From Plicaturopsis crispa FD-325 SS-3 (Eukaryota > Basidiomycota > Agaricomycetes > Amylocorticiales > Amylocorticiaceae), in the NCBI GenBank assembly GCA_000827205.1, contig KN832559.1, positions 433,167-497,166 of the forward strand: a stretch of 64,000 bases of DNA. Reading direction: 5' to 3'. The translations under genes were made by a program, and so were the position numbers. The notes under the pieces are model-generated. The model had not been told where the DNA came from. It saw nothing but the letters and a program-made list of their open reading frames with translations, and did not search any database. Shown piece after piece: positions 27,622 through 39,930 of the stretch. The stretch's first letter is position 1; every line of letters starts with the position of its first letter.

Positions 27622-28605
27622 ATGACGCTTGCAAACTGGGGCGTATACCTCAACAGAACGACCAAGATCCTCCGAGATGGTACCGCGAACAGTGCGTACC
27701 AAAAGTCTAACCGGAATGGTTACATACACTCATGATATGTCCAGTTTTGCGCATGTCTGGCGCGGATCCTATCGACCGGTCGCCCAAGACTCTCTTTACG
27801 CTAAATTCCCAGGAGGAAATCTACCAATTCTCCACCGGGTGTGACGGGGACATTGGTGGCCTGTCGACCGCAAGTCTTACTCTCGATGAGACGCATAAAG
27901 ACCCCGACGGCAAGCCCGCGGCGAAATTCTCGGGCGAGATGAGGCTAGGGGTGAAGCCTGAGCTGCAGGGTAAATTGCGAGCAGGATACGCAGGCTTTAG
28001 GAGCAGGGTACGAGTTTTCTCGTCTGGTACGGCAAGGACTGACGATTTAATTTCTATTATCATGTAGCGCCGACCGACGTTGTTCAGTGAAATCATGGAG
28101 GACTTGACTTTCCACCGATACCTTGCGCTACGCCTCCGACTCGCGGGTCATCCTCGCACGCGTAACTCATACTACGTCAACCTCCAAACAGACACGCCCA
28201 TCCGGAGCGACCTATGGCAGCACAGGCTGTACTTCAAACGCGATGACGGCGGCTGGGAAGACGTATATGTGAGTTCCCTTATACAATTCACATACATTCT
28301 CTACGCTAGTTTCTCATTATTTCACAAATTTGGCAGATCCCCTTGCACAACTTTGTCCTGACAAACTCGGGAGACCTCGTTGACCGGCAGATCCGCATGA
28401 GCCGCTCGAAAGTGTGCACGATTGGCGTTTCGCTCCTGGGCGGAAACAGTGGCATTGAGGGGCCCTACGAACTGGGAATAAGTTCGATCAAGGCTATCAA
28501 TGAAGAAGATATGCCAGAATTCCTAGGTGCGTATCGACTTTTCTTTCCGCGACATGTATACTCATGTATACGTACTTAGAGAAAAACAAGAAAGGCCAAC
28601 AGTGA
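27622..28605 (+). CDS. CIA30-domain protein, NDUFAF1-like mitochondrial complex I assembly factor
   Basis: A CIA30 family protein. The family acts in the mitochondrial matrix in assembly of NADH:ubiquinone oxidoreductase. Exon 1 reads MTLANWGVYLNRTTKILRDG and splices to ILRMSGADPIDRSPKTLFTL. Core landmarks are FSTGCDGDIGGLSTASLTL, SGEMRLGVKPELQ, YLALRLRLAGHPRTRNSY, SDLWQHRLYFKRDDGGWEDV, IPLHNFVLTNSG and the closing IGVSLLGGNSGIEGPYELGI. The end EKNKKGQQ at 28605 comes after a last short intron. ATG 27622 is chosen because its sequence matches the usual N-terminus; an upstream in-frame Met at 27487 adds an unconvincing extension. About 230 residues, normal for the family. Confidence 0.88.
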
Positions 28606-28997
28606 TGTTGTATATATTAGTTGGCAAAACTTGCGGTTCCTCGCTCCCATATCCTGGGTCTCTCTCAGTCGTCATCGTGGGGTATGCGCAGACCAATTTC
28701 CTGAGGAAAGGTAGCGGACATATGTCCAGATGCTTTGGGGGAGACGCGTATAGAATTTGGTGCATCGACGAGATGCTTACTCGACGGGCCGTCTAGCCTA
28801 CTCCTCACAGGTTTTTTTCATCCAAACGACACTGTTGGCATGCAGAATGGCTGGCTTGAACTTGAGCAACGAGGACGACACCGAACTTGAAATGAGAGTA
28901 AGCCACGTGCCTGCGAGGGTACTCGATTACTGAGATTCAGTTGGGCTAAACGCACACTTTGTACAAACCTTCAAGCTTTATTCCGCAACGCTTGTCT
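28606..28997. other. Intergenic between CIA30 and Pol eta genes
   Basis: About 390 bases holding the CIA30 3' UTR and the Pol eta upstream region. No supported gene. Confidence 0.5.
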
Positions 28998-31577
28998 ATG
29001 TCTTCCTCGTCCCCCACAAAGCCAAGTACTCTTTGGAAAGGCAAAGCAAAAGCCACAGACCAAGACTATGAGCTCGATCCCACAATAACCTACCGGCATC
29101 TCCTCAATCCAAACCCATCAGTACGCGACCCCCTTCGCACCATCGCGCTATGCGACAGCGACGCGTTCTACGCGACTTGCGAACAAGTTCGCCTCAAACT
29201 CGACCCGGCTTTGCCGCTAGTCGTCCTCCAATGGGAGGGGCTCATAGCTGTGAACTATGCCGCACGCAAGTTTGGGATATCTAGGATGGACAAGATCAAG
29301 GACGCGAAGAAACGGTGTCCGGAACTCGTCGTAGTGCATGTTGCCACCTATAAGGAGGGCGAGAAGGAGCCTGGCTATTGGGATGACATTGACAGTCGGA
29401 CGCACAAGGTAGGTGTTTTACTATGTCCTGAGCGTCTACCTGCGCAGGCTTACAACGCTTACATTCAGGTGTCCTTGGACTTTTACCGAAGGTGAACCGC
29501 TTATCATGTGTGCTGAGCTTCCCCTAAACTTCCGTTCATTCAGAGAAAGCGTAAAGATCCTCAAGATGTTCAAAGATGGCCTCCCAGGCGCAGAGATTGG
29601 TGAGTCTCGATCTCCCAAGTCGTGGACACGCGCTGACCAACCACGCATGGAAAAGAAAAGGCCAGCATCGACGAGGCCTTCATTGACTTCTCCCGCCCAG
29701 TGCGCGCTATAATCCTTGAGCGCTATCCGCACCTTGCGCACGTACCGCCGGACGCGCCGAATGGACTGGACAGTCCACTTCCACCTCCCCCGCCGATATC
29801 TTGGGACGGCCTCGGCGCGCTCGTTCCTGTGAACCCGCCCGACGAATCGCAAGGTCCCGATAAAGAAGACGAGGACGAGGACGAAGACGACAATGCAACG
29901 ACTTGGCATGATGTGGCACTATCCATTGCGGCTGAGCTTATGGACAAAGTTAGGAAAGATGTGTACAAAGATCTGGGTTACACCTTGTCTGCGGTATGTA
30001 GGCATTCTCGCTCACAGTATGTCCGCTGCTTATTGACCACCTATAACTAGGGCATTGCAAGAAACAAATTCTTAGCTAAGGTACGCTCATTCTGTACGAC
30101 TACCCGAACGCCTCTGTTACTCTCGTTGCTCTAGCTAAGTGCATCGTACCGAAAACCCAACACCCAGGTATGTGGTCTTACGGCCCGCGTTCCATTTTGA
30201 GCGTCCTAAATAAATGCATAGAGTATTCTGCGCAACGCTGCTATACCAAACTACCTGAAGCCAATGGCATTCCAGAAGGTGCGCCTTGTCGCTGCCCTCT
30301 CTCATGTCCTTCATACCAACGTCGCGTAGATTCGGTTCCTAGGCGGAAAGCTGGGCTCTCTGTTGGCGAAAGAGTACGACGTATCGACCGTTGGGGATCT
30401 TCTGTAAGTCCCCCTGTATATCTTGGTCGCTTGTCTTCTAGCATTGACGCGTTTAATAGGTCTATCAGCCTCGGTGCGATTAAGTCTACAAGTACTCGTA
30501 GTAGGTACGTGCCATACTAAGCTCGTCACCAACAGACGAAATGCAGCGCAAGTTCGGAGAGAACGCCATCTGGATATATGAAGTGCTTAGGTTCGTTCGT
30601 TGCCCCCTACCGTCCGTATAATCACCATTTACTTCTATCTTTGTCCTGCAGAGGTATCGACCGCTCGGAAGGTTCGTCGTCATTCTTGGGTCCCGTTCTC
30701 TGCTCATGAAATTTATATCCAGTGAAAGAAAAATCGGCCGTCAACAAAAGCATGCTAGCGTCGAAGAACCTGCAGACTCCCATAACCAGGGCCGCCGATG
30801 GCTATCACTGGATACGAGTGCTTGCTGCAGAGCTTGCTCTGCGCCTCAATGATGCACGACGATCAAATCCGGGTTTGTGGCCCAAGTCGATCGCATTGCA
30901 TGCCAGGCAAGGTCCGTGACCGTATCCAGCTATGCAGACATGATCTAATTCGGCATTATGAAGGCTACGAGACGAGCCGTTCCAAACAGGCTGCATTCCC
31001 GTATGTCCGCGATGTGACGGTCGACACCATTGCGTCCGCAGGAGATAAGCTCTGGAAAGAGCTTGTCCCTTCGGGACCGAACGTGCCGATGAAGGTAACA
31101 GCAGTGCAGCTGAGCTTCGGCGGACTCGAAGGCGGCGAGACCGGTCAACGCAGCATCGAAACATTTTTCAAGCATCCTGGCGCGCCGTCGTCGTCGTCGT
31201 CGAAGCGCTCTCGGGAAGACGATGATGCAGGCGATAATCAGGACGGCCCCTCCCACGCGAGCAATCTACTACTTCCTGAGGAGCAAACGAACAACGAGGA
31301 TCAGCCGTCCGTTGTCTCGTTCGTGTGCAAACGGTGTGGCCAGCGGATCGAATCGCGTTTGCGCTTAGCGGAAGAGGATGTTGGAGCTGAGGATCGGACG
31401 GCGTGTCTGGCCAAGCTGCGCGCGGAGCACGATGACTTTCATTTTGCACGGGAATTGGCGAGGGCCCCAGACAGCAGCTCCAGCGCGTCAAATCGTGCTC
31501 CTCAACATCCGGCACGGAAGAAGAAGAAGAAAGCGCAGGAGCCCAAGGGGATAGCCAAGTTCTTCACGCCGAAGTGA
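28998..31577 (+). CDS. RAD30: DNA polymerase eta (Y-family translesion polymerase)
   Basis: Copies past UV lesions such as cyclobutane dimers. Catalytic landmarks are IALCDSDAFYATCEQ (first metal-binding acid and steric residues), LPLVVLQWEGLIAVNYAARK, FGISRMDKIKDAKKRCPEL and ASIDEAFIDFSRPV (second metal site). An acidic insert (DKEDEDEDEDDN) follows a Pro-rich stretch and precedes YTLSAGIARNKFLAKL. Little-finger sequence runs to VPMKVTAVQLSFGGLE. Near the C-terminus a ubiquitin-binding zinc finger is seen as CKRCGQ ... HDDFHFA, and the last residues KGIAKFFTPK resemble a PCNA-interacting motif. ATG 28998 opens MSSSSPTKPSTLWKGKAKAT. Polymerase, ubiquitin- and PCNA-binding modules are all present. 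Many short introns occur in the middle. Confidence 0.95.
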
Positions 31578-32134
31578 CCTACCTCAGTCCCAGCGCCCTG
31601 TTGGATCCTCGTTTTGCTGTACCTGTCAGGCTGTCGTCGTCTTTAACCTACTATTTATCTCGTTTCTGGCGTTCGCATCTGCGGGTCTCACTCGTATGCT
31701 GTGTCTAGGGCTCGTCAATCTCTGATTGCCGTCGAGATGTCCGTATTTCAGTGCACGCCGTTACGATAAGTAACATCTTCGAGGTGGAGAACACAGATGG
31801 AGAGCATCAGTCAATGAATTCTCCATCTCGCTTGACGCAAACAACCGCCAACAACCGCTACGGCAATGGCAAAACCGAACGCGCCCTCGTCTTGTTCTGC
31901 AGGATCCCTTCCCCGGCCCTCTCAACACCCTTTCGTTTTCCGTTTCTTCTGTTTCTTTTTCGTTCTCTTTATACCTCCTCGCTGCACGAGGAGCGTTTTT
32001 TCTTCTTCTCCAAACTTACGCGGGACGACTAGTTTCATCTGTCCGAGACAGCCCCGGAATCCGCTGTAGACCAGCTCGAGCCCTTTTATTACCTGAAAGG
32101 ACAACACCATACTTCTCGAGTTATCTAGGTCGCC
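31578..32134. other. Intergenic between Pol eta and GPCR genes
   Basis: About 560 bases. A pyrimidine-rich tract (roughly 31905-32010) resembles the CT-rich leaders seen just before fungal transcription starts. No gene supported. Confidence 0.5.
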
Positions 32135-34340
32135 ATGTCTGAACATTTCCAGGCGATACCGAAGGAGGATCTTCCCGGTGTCGGGGTGCGTGCTTCGCGA
32201 GATTCCGTGCGCCGATCTACTGACACGAGCCCTGCAGGTGCTACTCTTCTTCGCACTGGCCTCGACGCTCGGCCTTCTTTTCGTCGCACTACGTGTAGCG
32301 TGGCTTGCGTTTGGTGCTCTGTTAAGGCGGGGTGGATCCGCTCCCCCTTCGCGGGAGCTCATCTTCTTCCACACCCAGCTTGGCGTGTATCTCGCGTCGC
32401 TGCTTGCTAGCAACTTGCTTGTTAGCCTGGCTGGCCTTACCGCGTTCAAATGGGTTGCCGATATGGGTATCACAGAGGGTAAGTGACCGCAGCTTCGTAG
32501 GACAAGCTATGGTTGCTAACCGGGTCTCCCTACTACAGGCGTCGCGTGCGATGTACAAGGTATGCTATCTCCGATGTAAAGCTGTGCTTCGTATATGAAG
32601 CTGATACGAAACAATTTTCAAGCGGTCCTGATGCAGATTGGTAGTCTCTCCACTGCCTACTTCACCATCGTCACTGCTGTCCACACATTCACCTCTCTGG
32701 TTCTGCGAACACGCCAGACAGTCTGGGTTGGTGCAACCGTTGCAACATTTGGTTGGATTCTCAGTCTTCTAGCCGGTGAGTATCGTGTTCTGCTCGACAT
32801 GCATGTCCGGTAGTGTTGACGTCCGCATATCTGATAAGGCTTTCTTCCCCTTGTCATTCCGGGTGCTTCTGGACCCCGGTACGGCAACTCTGGCTTTGCC
32901 TGTGGTGTTCGGCGCGTGTACCCCGTTCTACAATTTGCTTTCCACCTCCTTCCTGTACGTTGTCACCCCTCTACGCAACGTACCGCTCGTTTAACTAACG
33001 CGTCTGCCCTAGATATTCGTTGCTGCTGCTGTTTCTGCTGTCCTGTATTCGCTCATCTTCCTCGTACTTCGCGGCACTCTGACGTTCGAAGGCGGTTTCG
33101 CGATTAACTTGAACCCGCACCAGAGGTGGAGTGGTCGTATCGGGACGTACGAGGAATATCATCGCTTCATGGGCGCTATTGCGCGTAGTATGCTCTGGTA
33201 CCCTTTTGGTCAGTGGTTTATCTGCGCTCTCGTGCTGTCGTCGCGTTCCTACTAAGTCATCAATGATCTACAGCGTACATCATCCTCCTACTACCTTACT
33301 CCATCGAGAGATTGATGGACTTGTCCGGCTTTACTGTCACCTTCCGGACCACTGTGTTTGCCTACTCGTGCAGTTTTGTTCTGGGTAGGCATTGCTTTGT
33401 ATCAATTCCTGCGTGCCACTGATTCACGTTGTCAGGTCTCGTCAATGTCCTTCTCTTGTACAACACGTTCCGTGTTCTGGGGCCTGCCGTTGGAGCACTC
33501 CCATCCACGCGCCAAAACACGGATGTCGAAGCGTCCTTCCACGACTCCGAGAAAGGTCCTTCCTATCGCTCTGAGCGAAGGTTCACGGTAGCATCAGACA
33601 AGTCTCTACCTGTTGCCCCCGCAGCCGCTGTAGCGCCTCAATACCGCTATCCCTCTGCGACACCTGCAGTGCCTCGCTACATCTCGCACGAGCGTTCAGC
33701 TTCTGGATCCAGCGGCAGCACGTCGTCGTCGTCTGGCTCACTGGGCCTTCTCATTCCCCAGGGCGCGAAGCCAGGCTACGCCGATAGCGTGCGGAGCTCA
33801 GTCAGTGCCGCGAGTATCCAACGCTCCATCACGCCCGTGTCGGAGCTCAACCGCTATTTCGACGACCCTGCTCCTCAAGCGGCGGTTTCGAGAGACGGTC
33901 TGCGGCCGCTGCACCTCGGCTCCCAGAGCAGCGGCGACTGGTCGGGCTCTGGTGTTCAAATAGGACTCCCTCCTGCGCCACGACGTACGCGGTCCCCCAT
34001 TTCCCGTAGGCCGACCCTCGACAACGGAGTAGAGGTACATTCGCGGCAAAGTTCATTCTCGTCTGTAGGTTCCAGCCAGTACCAGCCCGCGCCGCTGCCC
34101 AGGCTTCCTCGGAGCCACCCGTCGCTGACGGCTGTCTCTGTGCCCATCACATACACGCCGCCGACGCCGTTTACGACGACTGAGTCGCCGAGCAACTACA
34201 GTGCCAATTCTGATGTTGCGCTTACCCCGCCCCCGCCCCATTCGGCCGTCGGCACGCGACGTGAGCTTCCCACCGTGCCCGGGGTCGTTGCGAGCGCCAA
34301 CAGGAATCCGAGGAGGCAGTCGATTCAGTACTATCGGTAG
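32135..34340 (+). CDS. Seven-transmembrane G-protein-coupled receptor, fungal Git3/cAMP-receptor-like
   Basis: Exon 1 is MSEHFQAIPKEDLPGVG; with donor GTGCGT at 32186 it joins in frame to the first helix. Helices in order: VLLFFALASTLGLLFVALRV; YLASLLASNLLVSLAGLTA; IGSLSTAYFTIVTAVHTFTS; VWVGATVATFGWILSLLAG; IFVAAAVSAVLYSLIFLVL; WYPFAYIILLLPYSIERL; and TVFAYSCSFVLGLVNVLLLY. A long cytoplasmic tail of about 290 residues follows, Ser/Pro-rich, with many possible phosphorylation sites. The layout (outside N-terminus, TM6 with a Pro, no large N-terminal domain) suits fungal nutrient or cAMP-type receptors that act through Galpha. The ligand is unknown. Its neighbour downstream is Ras, also a route to cAMP/MAPK, but adjacency alone proves nothing. 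Confidence 0.82.
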
Positions 34341-35143
34341 TGCCATTTACCGCCGCCGCCGCCTGCTCCACCACCCTGGCATGCCTATTCACTTTCGTTG
34401 AAAATTCTTGAAGCTCATCGGCTAGACCGTTCTCAGAGGCTGCGTTACCTCTTGCTTTTACTTAATCTCCCAGCTGTATCAGTAGTTCAGTATTCTTATC
34501 TATCGTGTTGTGGGCGACTGAATGTAATCACCAGGTGTCGAAGCAATGTACCAGGCAAGTACCGTTCTGTATCATCACTGTCTGTTCATCAGCAGCTGTT
34601 TGCTCAAGTCTAAGCACTCATATACTTAGTTGGATATAGGCTTGGCCCTTGGGTCGAGTGCTGTATGTATTGGACCTATTCAGAGCTGAGACGTTCCCGT
34701 CAACTGAGCAATCAGCCACAGCTCGAACCATACTTACACATCATAAGGACCGCGCGCAACGGAGTGTCAAGGGTCTGCCAAATCACAGTATTTGAATCCC
34801 TATACCAGCTGTAGCGTAGGTGTATATAGGGAGAGCATACTTGTAATGCTGGTATTTAGTGGGTCATGTTTCGCAGCATTTCGTTAGGGTTTGGCTGTAG
34901 TACTGGTTGAGGTTGAGTCGAGGAGCAGTACCCGGCGCGAGTGGTGGCTTGCGGTGTTTGGTTCTGCGTGACCAACAATCAGAATGCAGACAGATTTATA
35001 GACGACACACCTTCGACCTTGATTCTCTCTGCCCCCCGTCTTTCATTCCCTTCGCCCGTGGTTCCTCGCGTTTTCACTTCAGTTTCTTTGTGAAAGCCCG
35101 GTTCTTCGTCTGTCAATCCGTCTTTCTCGCTTGAAAATCCATA
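34341..35143. other. Intergenic between GPCR and Ras genes
   Basis: About 800 bases. The last 130 bases before the Ras ATG are CT-rich, as in a fungal core promoter and leader. No gene supported. Confidence 0.5.
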
Positions 35144-36128
35144 ATGTCGCGGGTGAGCGTCGTTCGGCCCCGTGTCACAAGCAGCATCTCACGCGGTCGG
35201 CATATGATGTACAGGCTCAATTTCTCAGAGAATACAAGCTGGTCGTGGTCGGCGGTGGTGGTCAGTCGCACCGCACTTACTTTCCCGGGGCCCGAAGCTG
35301 AACGGAACGATTAGGTGTCGGCAAGTCTGCCTTGACCATCCAGTTCATCCAAAGTCATTTCGTGGACGAGTACGACCCAACGATTGAGGGTGCGTTTCTC
35401 CGGAACTGCGCCCCTTCTACTGATCTCTGAGGGTTGAATCATAGATTCGTACCGCAAGCAATGCGTCATTGACGACGAAGTGGCGCTCCTCGACGTGCTC
35501 GACACTGCTGGACAAGAGGAATACGGGTATGTAATCCGTATAGTCTGTTGTGTGCGTCACTTACAGACGAGCTCCAGTGCTATGCGTGAGCAATACATGC
35601 GCACGGGCGAGGGTTTCCTACTTGTCTACTCCATCACCTCGCGGAACTCGTTCGAAGAAATCAGCACCTTCCACCAGCAGATTCTTCGTGTCAAGGACCA
35701 AGACTCATTCCCCGTCATTGTTGTTGCCAACAAGTGCGATCTCGAATATGAGCGCCAGGTCGGCATGAATGGTGCGTTTCCCCTCGGATCTTCGCCTACC
35801 CAGCGTTGACCCTTGTCACAATACAGAGGGCCGGGATTTGGCCAAGCATTTCGGCTGCAAGTTCATCGAGACATCGGCCAAACAGCGGATCAACGTCGAC
35901 GAGGCTTTCAGTAATCTCGTTCGTGAGATCCGGAAATACAACAAGGTCCGTATCAGCGTAGCATGTTGTATTTAGACTCCGGCTCACCCCGTTCCTGTGT
36001 TGCAGGAGCAACAAACCGGTCGGCCTAACATGCCCACGGGGGGTGGCGCGCCGGGCGTATACAACAGTGGCATGGAACGGAACGACGATGGCGGTTCGGG
36101 CTGCTGCGCGGGCTGCGTTGTTGTTTGA
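35144..36128 (+). CDS. RAS1: Ras small GTPase
   Basis: Plasma-membrane molecular switch acting upstream of cAMP and MAPK signalling. The first coding exon holds only ATG TCG CGG. Exon 2 gives [15 protein letters not shown], and an intron interrupts the P-loop, which completes as [14 protein letters not shown]. Switch I and effector loop: YDPTIEDSYRKQ. Switch [15 protein letters not shown]. Base-recognition motifs: NKCD and ETSAK. The hypervariable tail ends [15 protein letters not shown] is a CAAX prenylation box and the upstream CC pair offers palmitoylation sites. All nucleotide-binding motifs are intact. About 215 residues, matching basidiomycete Ras1 proteins. Confidence 0.96.
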
Positions 36129-36551
36129 GGCCTCTTTACTCGTCTTTCATCGTCTCTCCCTATCATACCTGGATTTCTCGGCCTGCACTACTTCTGCTAC
36201 CACCTGCCCACATTTATTTGCTTTTGACTTCCCCCGTGTTGTGCAACGCCTGCGCTACCTTCACGCCCACACTTATGATATATATCGCTCCTACTCTCAT
36301 TCTCGCTCTTTGCACGATATTGGATTCAAAAGTGTACATATACATCGACCTCCTCGAGTTCGTTTCACTGGTCTATCCGTATCGATGACGACTGAGCCTA
36401 GTATTAGACGAAATGCTTATGAAAACACCACGGTGTTATCCTTGGTGCCGCAACGTCGCCACTCCGAACTTGCGCAATACAGATTTGGTTCAAGTTCAAG
36501 TCGCGTTCTTGCGAGCCTCGAGGCAGGTGCATCAGGGGAGGAGTGCTATAA
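36129..36551. other. Ras 3' UTR and Dbp6 promoter
   Basis: About 420 bases with T/C-rich stretches. No gene supported. The true 5' limit of the next gene is unsure and may fall inside this interval. Confidence 0.45.
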
Positions 36552-39289
36552 ATGGCAATCAGCCCGTCGCTGGTCAAGGTCTCTCGGCCAGAAACTGTTC
36601 ATCTCGATTCTCCTGCTTGTCCCCAGCTCATCATTGGCAGCAAGCATTACGGGACGTTCGCCGTAGTGAATATGGCTTTGATACCGACGACCTCCGCCTC
36701 CGCTCCCAGTACACAGAAGGTACGCACAGCAAGTGCGTCCCCAAATCCAGGAAAAGTTACGCCGCTGACTGAAAATGCACGCAGGAGAAAACCAAGGCGA
36801 AACAGCGATATCTCAAACGCAAAAAATCGAAAAGAAAAAACCGGAAGCTAGCAACCCCGAAATCTGGGTCAAAACATGCTGCTGAACGAACTGAAGACGC
36901 GGAAGAGAGCTCGGAGGAGGACGCGACTGAAGAAGAGGACTGTGTGCCGGAAATCCTCGAAGCGGAGGTCGAAACAGACGTCCAAGAACCGGTCTTAGAG
37001 CCAACAAGAGAGGAAAAACGGCCCCGCAAACGTCGCAAAATCTCCGAAGATGCGATTGCAGAGGAGGCCGTTCCCGAGAAGATTATTGAGGATCCAGTAG
37101 AGGACGCACCTGCAGTCGCAAGACCATCTCCCAAGCCACGAGAATCTCCCGCACCCCTTCCGGCCCTTCCCTCATTTCCATTGCCAGCACTACCAAACGC
37201 GCCTTCGAAATCTGTACTAGCCCTCCAGGGTCTTGATCAAGCTTTGGTAGATGCAGAATTAGTCGACCCAGCAAAAACCTTGCCGATACCTGACGGCGGA
37301 GACGATGCGGGCACCGGATTGAGTGAGAGGACGCGAAAACGACTGAAGGAGCTGGGCATCACCGATTTATTTGCAGGTTCGCATCTTTTCGTATCGGTTT
37401 GAGCCCTCCGGTGACCATAACCTTTCATTGCAGTGCAGACATCGCTTCTTCCGTTCTTGCTCCCAGCGGATCGTTTGCAGAGGTCACTTTATCTCCCGTA
37501 CGACCCACCGCGTGATGTCTGCGTCTCCGCGCCAACAGGAAGCGGGAAGACGCTCGCGTATGTTCTGCCCATCACAGAGGTCAGTCCACCGCGAAATACT
37601 ATGCCATCTATCTCTAATAGTCACTATAGATACTCTCTGCACGAATAGTGACTCGACTTCGTGCATTAATTGTGCTGCCTACGCGCGACCTTGTAGGACA
37701 GGTGCGTGAAACATTCGAAGCGGTCGGAAAAGGACGAGGATTGAAGGTCAGTTTCCCGAAGCATTCTAAGGCCGTAAAGTGCGAGCATTGTTGATGTGTT
37801 CGGGTGATGAATTAGATCGGGACAGCAACTGGCCAACACTCATTTGCGCATGAGCAAACGCAGCTCGTTGCGGATAAGTCGCGAGAGTCAGTTCTTACTA
37901 CTTTCCCCATTACGAAAACTTTGCATTAACGCACATATTGCGCTTAGCTTGGAGGGTGGTTCCAGCAAGGTCGATATTTTGATATGTACGCCTGGGCGGT
38001 TGATGGACCATTTAACTGGGACGCCAAACTTTTCTCTTCAACATTTGCGGTTCCTCGTGCGTGTTTCTACTGCTAACAGTATGATAATCCTGACATCATT
38101 TATCTGAAGGTCATTGATGAGGCGGATCGTCTGCTTGCGCAGTCTTTCCAAGACTGGCTTGCGCAAGTCTTAGCTGCGACTCGCCCGCCGCCAACTCCTT
38201 CTGCTCCTACCCCACTGCGCTCGTCCTCAGATGCCGTCGTCTACCCCGACGCTCTTGCCCCTGCATTCATGCATGCGGATATTCGTACGGATATTGACGA
38301 ACCAAAAGCGTCATCTTGTCAAAAGCTGCTCTTCTCGGCAACGCTCACACGGGATCCCGGAAAGATCGCAGCGCTCGATCTCTACTCTCCAAAATACTAC
38401 GTCGTACAAACCAATACTGCGCATGGCGAGGAGGGCATACCGGACGTTGTAATGGAGAGATTCAGTATGCCTGCTACACTGACGGTATCTATCACCCTGT
38501 TATCATGCCCATGGCCACTGCTAACGCACTGAACGTAGGAACACATGATCGTGTCAGAGTCGTCACAAAAACCACTCATGCTTTTCCACCTTGTGCACAC
38601 CCACAGTGTCACTAACGCTCTCGTTTTCACCAAGTCCGCGGACTCAACGACGCGACTTGTGCGGCTATTCGAGTTTTTCGAGAAAGCCTGGGCAGAACAG
38701 CATCCCGAGGACACCTCTCCACGAATATCTGCGCATGCATACTCGAGCGATCTCGGGGCCGGCGAGCGTAAAACCATTCTCGACAAGTTCAAGTCACAGG
38801 AGATCCAAATGTACGTCGCCCCAATCCGACGGTTTCATGGGGAGCTAATGAATCCACAGACTTGTATGCTCCGACCTGATCTCTCGGGGTATTGACATCA
38901 GCCACGTCTCGCATGTCGTCAGCTACGATGCACCGGTTGACATGCGCAAGTATGTTCATCGGGTTGGGCGGACAGCGCGGGCAGGTCGCTCGGGCGATGC
39001 ATGGACTCTAGTGGAAGAGCAGGAGGTGCGCGCATACCCGTGGCGCGACTTGACTGATCACTAACCCGCTTTCAGGCGCGACATTTCAAACGGATGCTCA
39101 AATCTGCAGACCACCTTGAAAAAGTCAAGAGGATGAGGGTGGGAGAAAAGGATGTCGCCTCGTTGGTTGGCTCATACGAGGTTCGTAATCCGTGCCTCTT
39201 GACTCTCTGGCTCTCCATTGCAGGCTTACTGACGATGGCTGTCACGTCAGATCGCCCTCTCCCAGTTGAAAGCTGTGTACGGTCGTTAA
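36552..39289 (+). CDS. DBP6: DEAD-box RNA helicase Dbp6 (DDX51 type), ribosome biogenesis
   Basis: An ATP-dependent RNA helicase of the nucleolus, needed for early 60S pre-ribosome assembly in yeast. After a basic/acidic N-terminal part (EKTKAKQRYLKRKKSKRK, long Glu-rich runs) the core shows FAVQTSLLPFLLP, motif I SAPTGSGKTLAYVLP, Ia VLPTRDLVGQV, ICTPGRLMDHL, motif II as VIDEADRL (the D-E-A-D box), LLFSATLTRDPGKIAAL (S-A-T), NALVFTKSADST, ILVCSDLISRGIDI and YVHRVGRTARAGRSGDAWTL. The PYDPPRDVCVSAPTGSGK arrangement and the spacer between DEAD and SAT fit Dbp6. The end is ...LSQLKAVYGR. The start is uncertain: 36552 is used, but MALIPTT at 36672 is equally readable and an upstream exon is possible. 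Confidence 0.9.
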
Positions 39290-39930
39290 TGTCCGGGGAG
39301 CGGGAACTCCGGCATCTGGGACGTGGTCTTGGTCAGCGGCCACACTGCCTATCGTCGTTTGTGATGTCGATCACAATGTGCAGCCACCACGCAGCCATGT
39401 CCTTGCCTTGCACGACACCTTAGCACCCTTGTTGCACCCTCTAGATATCTATCAAGTGTTTACACACCTCGGCGTAGTTCGTGCTGTGTCCTGACAATCT
39501 GGAACAACATACCACACAATGACTAGTTGCGCCTACTGTCTTGTGCAGACTCAGTGTAGAGTAGGCTATCATGAGTGCACTGATTTCGGCCGAATTTGTC
39601 TGGAATTTGTTGCGATTTTGAAAGACATGGTGGCGGTCCAGAAAGCACTCGTGTCCGTTCTATGACATCCGCCCCTGGTCCCTGGCACTATCTCAGTATC
39701 CGCATATTACTTCGGCGATACATGGACGACTTCAAATTTATTCAATGATTCGATACTGTAGCTGAGCATGTGGAGGTTGTTGACTCGTTTAGCATTGGCC
39801 CGCTGCATTTAGCCGCGCGCTTGCATCAGTCAGCTCCGGAGTCCGCATTCCCACTGAACTTGTACAAATCGCGGCTCTTGAGCATCCGCTGCGGAGAGGG
39901 GTCAGGTCCGTACCACGATTACGACCAGCC
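39290..39930. other. Intergenic between Dbp6 and ABC transporter genes
   Basis: About 640 bases. The frame of the transporter's second exon stays open upstream to 39770 but is better explained by an intron (see the transporter). No separate gene seen. Confidence 0.5.
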
